Origin: Novosphingobium sp.
GTDB lineage: Bacteria; Pseudomonadota; Alphaproteobacteria; Sphingomonadales; Sphingomonadaceae
Length of the DNA: 64,000 nt
NCBI RefSeq assembly: GCF_039595395.1
Contig: NZ_JBCNLP010000001.1
Location: forward strand, 3,720,001-3,784,000
Direction: 5' to 3'
The notes under the pieces: model-generated
Told to the model about the DNA's origin: nothing
Databases searched by the model: none
Seen by the model: the letters and a program-made list of their open reading frames with translations, nothing else
In this document: in pieces, positions 62,129 to 64,000 of the stretch
Layout: the number at the start of each line of letters is the position of its first letter
How positions within the stretch are numbered: the first letter of the stretch is position 1
Position numbers and translations under genes: made by a program

Positions 62129-62947
62129 ATGATGCGCAAGTTTTTCGCCCTGCTGACGGTGGCTGCAGGCTCTCTCATGTCGGGCACCGCATTCGCCCAG
62201 ACGGCAGCTCCCGCTGCTGCCTCTGGTGCCTCTGGTGCCGCTGCCGGCCCTTCCATGCCCAGCGCCATCCCCGGTGCGATGGACCGCGCCTTCCAGTCTA
62301 TGAACGGCGGGCCGGGCGGAGGTTTAACCCTCTCGCTGCAACTTCTTATCATCATGGGCCTGCTGACGATCCTGCCCAGCCTGATCCTGATGATGACCAG
62401 CTTCACCCGCATCCTCGTCGTGCTCTCGATCCTGCGTCAGGCGCTAGGCCTGCAGCAGAGCCCGCCCAATCAGGTGCTGATCGGTCTGGCGCTGTTTCTC
62501 TCGCTTTTCGTGATGGCGCCCACGCTGGACAAGCTGAACACGCAGGCGATCGCCCCCTATTCGGCCGGGCAGATCAACGCCCAGCAGGCGATCACCGTGG
62601 GCGGCGCGCAGTTTCATGACTTCATGATCCGCCAGACCCGCAAGACCGATCTGGGCATGTTCGCCGATATGGCCAAGGCGCCCAAATTCGCCGATCCCAA
62701 GGATGTGCCCTTCTCGATCCTGCTGCCGGCCTTCGTCACCAGCGAGCTGAAGACCGCCTTCCAGATCGGCTTCATGCTCTATCTGCCCTTTCTGGTGATC
62801 GATCTTGTCGTCTCCTCGGTGCTGATGTCGCTGGGCATGATGATGATGAGCCCGACGATCATCTCGCTGCCCTTCAAGCTGCTGCTCTTTGTGCTGGTCG
62901 ATGGCTGGGCGCTGCTGATGGGCTCGCTGGCATCGAGCTTCGGCTGA
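62129..62947 (+). CDS. fliP: Flagellar export gate protein FliP
   Basis: The 272-residue protein has a signal peptide (LLTVAAGSLMSGTAFA), LLTILPSLILMMTSFTRILV and VLSILRQALGLQQSPPNQVL. It also has LPAFVTSELKTAFQIGFMLY and VSSVLMSLGMMMMSPTIISL, which are highly conserved in FliP. I use ATG 62129 immediately after the fliO stop. Confidence 0.97.
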   Translation: MMRKFFALLTVAAGSLMSGTAFAQTAAPAAASGASGAAAGPSMPSAIPGAMDRAFQSMNGGPGGGLTLSLQLLIIMGLLTILPSLILMMTSFTRILVVLSILRQALGLQQSPPNQVLIGLALFLSLFVMAPTLDKLNTQAIAPYSAGQINAQQAITVGGAQFHDFMIRQTRKTDLGMFADMAKAPKFADPKDVPFSILLPAFVTSELKTAFQIGFMLYLPFLVIDLVVSSVLMSLGMMMMSPTIISLPFKLLLFVLVDGWALLMGSLASSFG

Positions 62948-62957
62948 GGACGCGCTG

Positions 62958-63251
62958 ATGGATGACACATCGCAGATGCTGGCGCTGGCCGACCGGATGC
63001 TCTGGGTGGTGACGCTGTGCGCCGCCCCGGTGCTGCTGGGGTGCCTGGCGGTCGGCCTGATCGTCGGCATCTTTCAGGCCGCGACCTCGATCAACGAGCA
63101 GACGCTGACCTTCCTGCCCAAGATCGCCATCACCGTGCTGATGCTGATGGTGCTGGGTGCCAGCATGATGGGGCTGATCGGCGACTTCACCAAGGATATC
63201 TTCACCGCCATCGCCCATCTGGGCGCCGCGCAGGGCAATGTGGGCGGATAG
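62958..63251 (+). CDS. fliQ: Flagellar export gate protein FliQ
   Basis: The 97-residue protein has two spans (LCAAPVLLGCLAVGLIVGIF and ITVLMLMVLGASMMGLIGDF), with QAATSINEQTLTFLPKI between them, the FliQ signature. It starts 10 bp after fliP. Confidence 0.96.
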   Translation: MDDTSQMLALADRMLWVVTLCAAPVLLGCLAVGLIVGIFQAATSINEQTLTFLPKIAITVLMLMVLGASMMGLIGDFTKDIFTAIAHLGAAQGNVGG

Positions 63252-63257
63252 AGGCGC

Positions 63258-64000
63258 ATGTTCGGTCTCAACTTCGGCTTTGGCGACCTTGAGGTCGAAT
63301 TCTGGCGCTGGGCCTTCCTGATGACCCGCATCGGCGCCGCGCTGGTGGCCGCGCCCTTCTTCGGCACCGGCAATGTGCCAGCGCAGGTGCGCGTGACCAT
63401 GGCGGGCGCCATCGCCTTGCTGGTCGCCACCAGCACCAAGGTGGCCGCGCCCGCCGATCTGATGTCGATGTCGGGCTATCTGGCGATCATTGGCGAGGTC
63501 GCCATCGGAACCATGCTGGGCTTCGTGCTGCAATTCACCTTCGCCGCCCCGGCCATCGCCGCAGAGCTGATCGGCGGCAGCATGGCGCTGAGCCTGGCCG
63601 CCACCATCGACCCCAATTCGGGCGCCCGCTCGCCGATCCTGGGGCAATATTTTGCCGTGATCCTCACGCTGATCTTTCTGGGGCTGGGCGCGCATCTGCA
63701 ATGGATCGCGCTGGTGGTCAAAAGCTATGAGGCCTTTCCGCCGGGGCAGGTGCTGGGCTCGGCGGTGCTGTCGGCCCCGCGTCTGGGCGTGGTGCTCGGC
63801 TTTGCCTCGACGATGTTCGCCACCGCGGTGATGATGGCGCTGCCGGTCACGCTCACCCTGCTGCTGATCCAGGTGCTGGCGGGGCTGCTGAGCCGTTCGG
63901 CGCCCGCGCTCAACCTGTTTTCGCTGGGCCTGCCCGCCGGGATCATCGGCGGTCTGGCCGCGCTGCTGGCCACCGCGCCGATGATCAGCGACCGCATGAC
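63258..64000 (+). CDS. fliR: Flagellar export gate protein FliR, cut by the window end
   Basis: The frame from ATG 63258 (MFGLNFGFGDLEVEFWRWAF) remains open to the last base, giving about 247 residues of an expected 255-260. It has LMTRIGAALVAAPFFGTGNV, VLQFTFAAPAIAAELIGGSM and LPVTLTLLLIQVLAGLLSRS, which are FliR features. flhB would be expected next in this order but lies outside the window. Confidence 0.95.
   Translation, partial: MFGLNFGFGDLEVEFWRWAFLMTRIGAALVAAPFFGTGNVPAQVRVTMAGAIALLVATSTKVAAPADLMSMSGYLAIIGEVAIGTMLGFVLQFTFAAPAIAAELIGGSMALSLAATIDPNSGARSPILGQYFAVILTLIFLGLGAHLQWIALVVKSYEAFPPGQVLGSAVLSAPRLGVVLGFASTMFATAVMMALPVTLTLLLIQVLAGLLSRSAPALNLFSLGLPAGIIGGLAALLATAPMISDRM

Overview
The window reads as chromosomal DNA of a high-GC alphaproteobacterium of the order Sphingomonadales, most like Novosphingobium or a relative. 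This rests on the protein families, on a direct-repeat LexA box of alphaproteobacterial type, on the ccoNOQPGHIS plus hemN arrangement with an FNR-type regulator, and on a sigma-54/FliA flagellar system. The placement is an inference; no rRNA or tRNA is present to settle it. I see no insertion sequence, prophage or CRISPR array.

Region 1 (1-14.5 kb) is housekeeping. It holds a truncated circularly permuted ATP-grasp gene, a uvrB broken by about ten clustered insertion sites, a helix-hairpin-helix membrane protein, and the overlapping minus-strand string tsaD-gpsA-flippase-OmpA. Divergent from that string are hemC-hemD and a mitofilin-like gene. A UbiH-type monooxygenase and a PafA-type phosphatase lipoprotein follow.

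Region 2 (14.5-28.9 kb) serves low-oxygen respiration. It contains dsbD, hemN, a small Cys-rich ORF, the complete cbb3 oxidase structural (ccoNOQP) and assembly (ccoGHIS) genes, an OmpW-type porin and an FNR-type regulator with four candidate cluster cysteines. FNR-type boxes lie before ccoN, ompW and hemN. The most perfect box, TTGAT-CGCG-ATCAA at 16707-16720, has no coding gene behind it. It precedes a structured stretch of about 168 nt that ends in a strong intrinsic terminator, and I propose an FNR-controlled small RNA there.

Region 3 (28.9-64 kb) is a nearly complete flagellar locus. The minus strand carries transglycosylase-flhA-fliA, flgM-flgN, flgA and a second MotA/MotB-like ion-channel pair. 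The plus strand carries flgBCDEFGHIJKL, motA, motB (with an N-terminal frameshift in a C7-A5 tract) and a large HAD-family protein convergent with flagellin. After the flagellin gene come a sigma-54 activator and fliEFGHIJ-KLMNOPQR, with fliR cut by the window end. Good sigma-54 sites (TGGCAC-N5-TTGC) precede flgB, flgA and the transglycosylase gene, and a weaker one precedes fliK. This fits a cascade of activator plus sigma-54, then FliA/FlgM, then flagellin.

Five intergenic copies of a roughly 200-245 bp element with hairpin ends are scattered over 2.9-35 kb, four of them between convergent genes. Their terminal stems differ in sequence but keep pairing, which points to selection on structure; a REPIN-like element or a bidirectional terminator are the main explanations.
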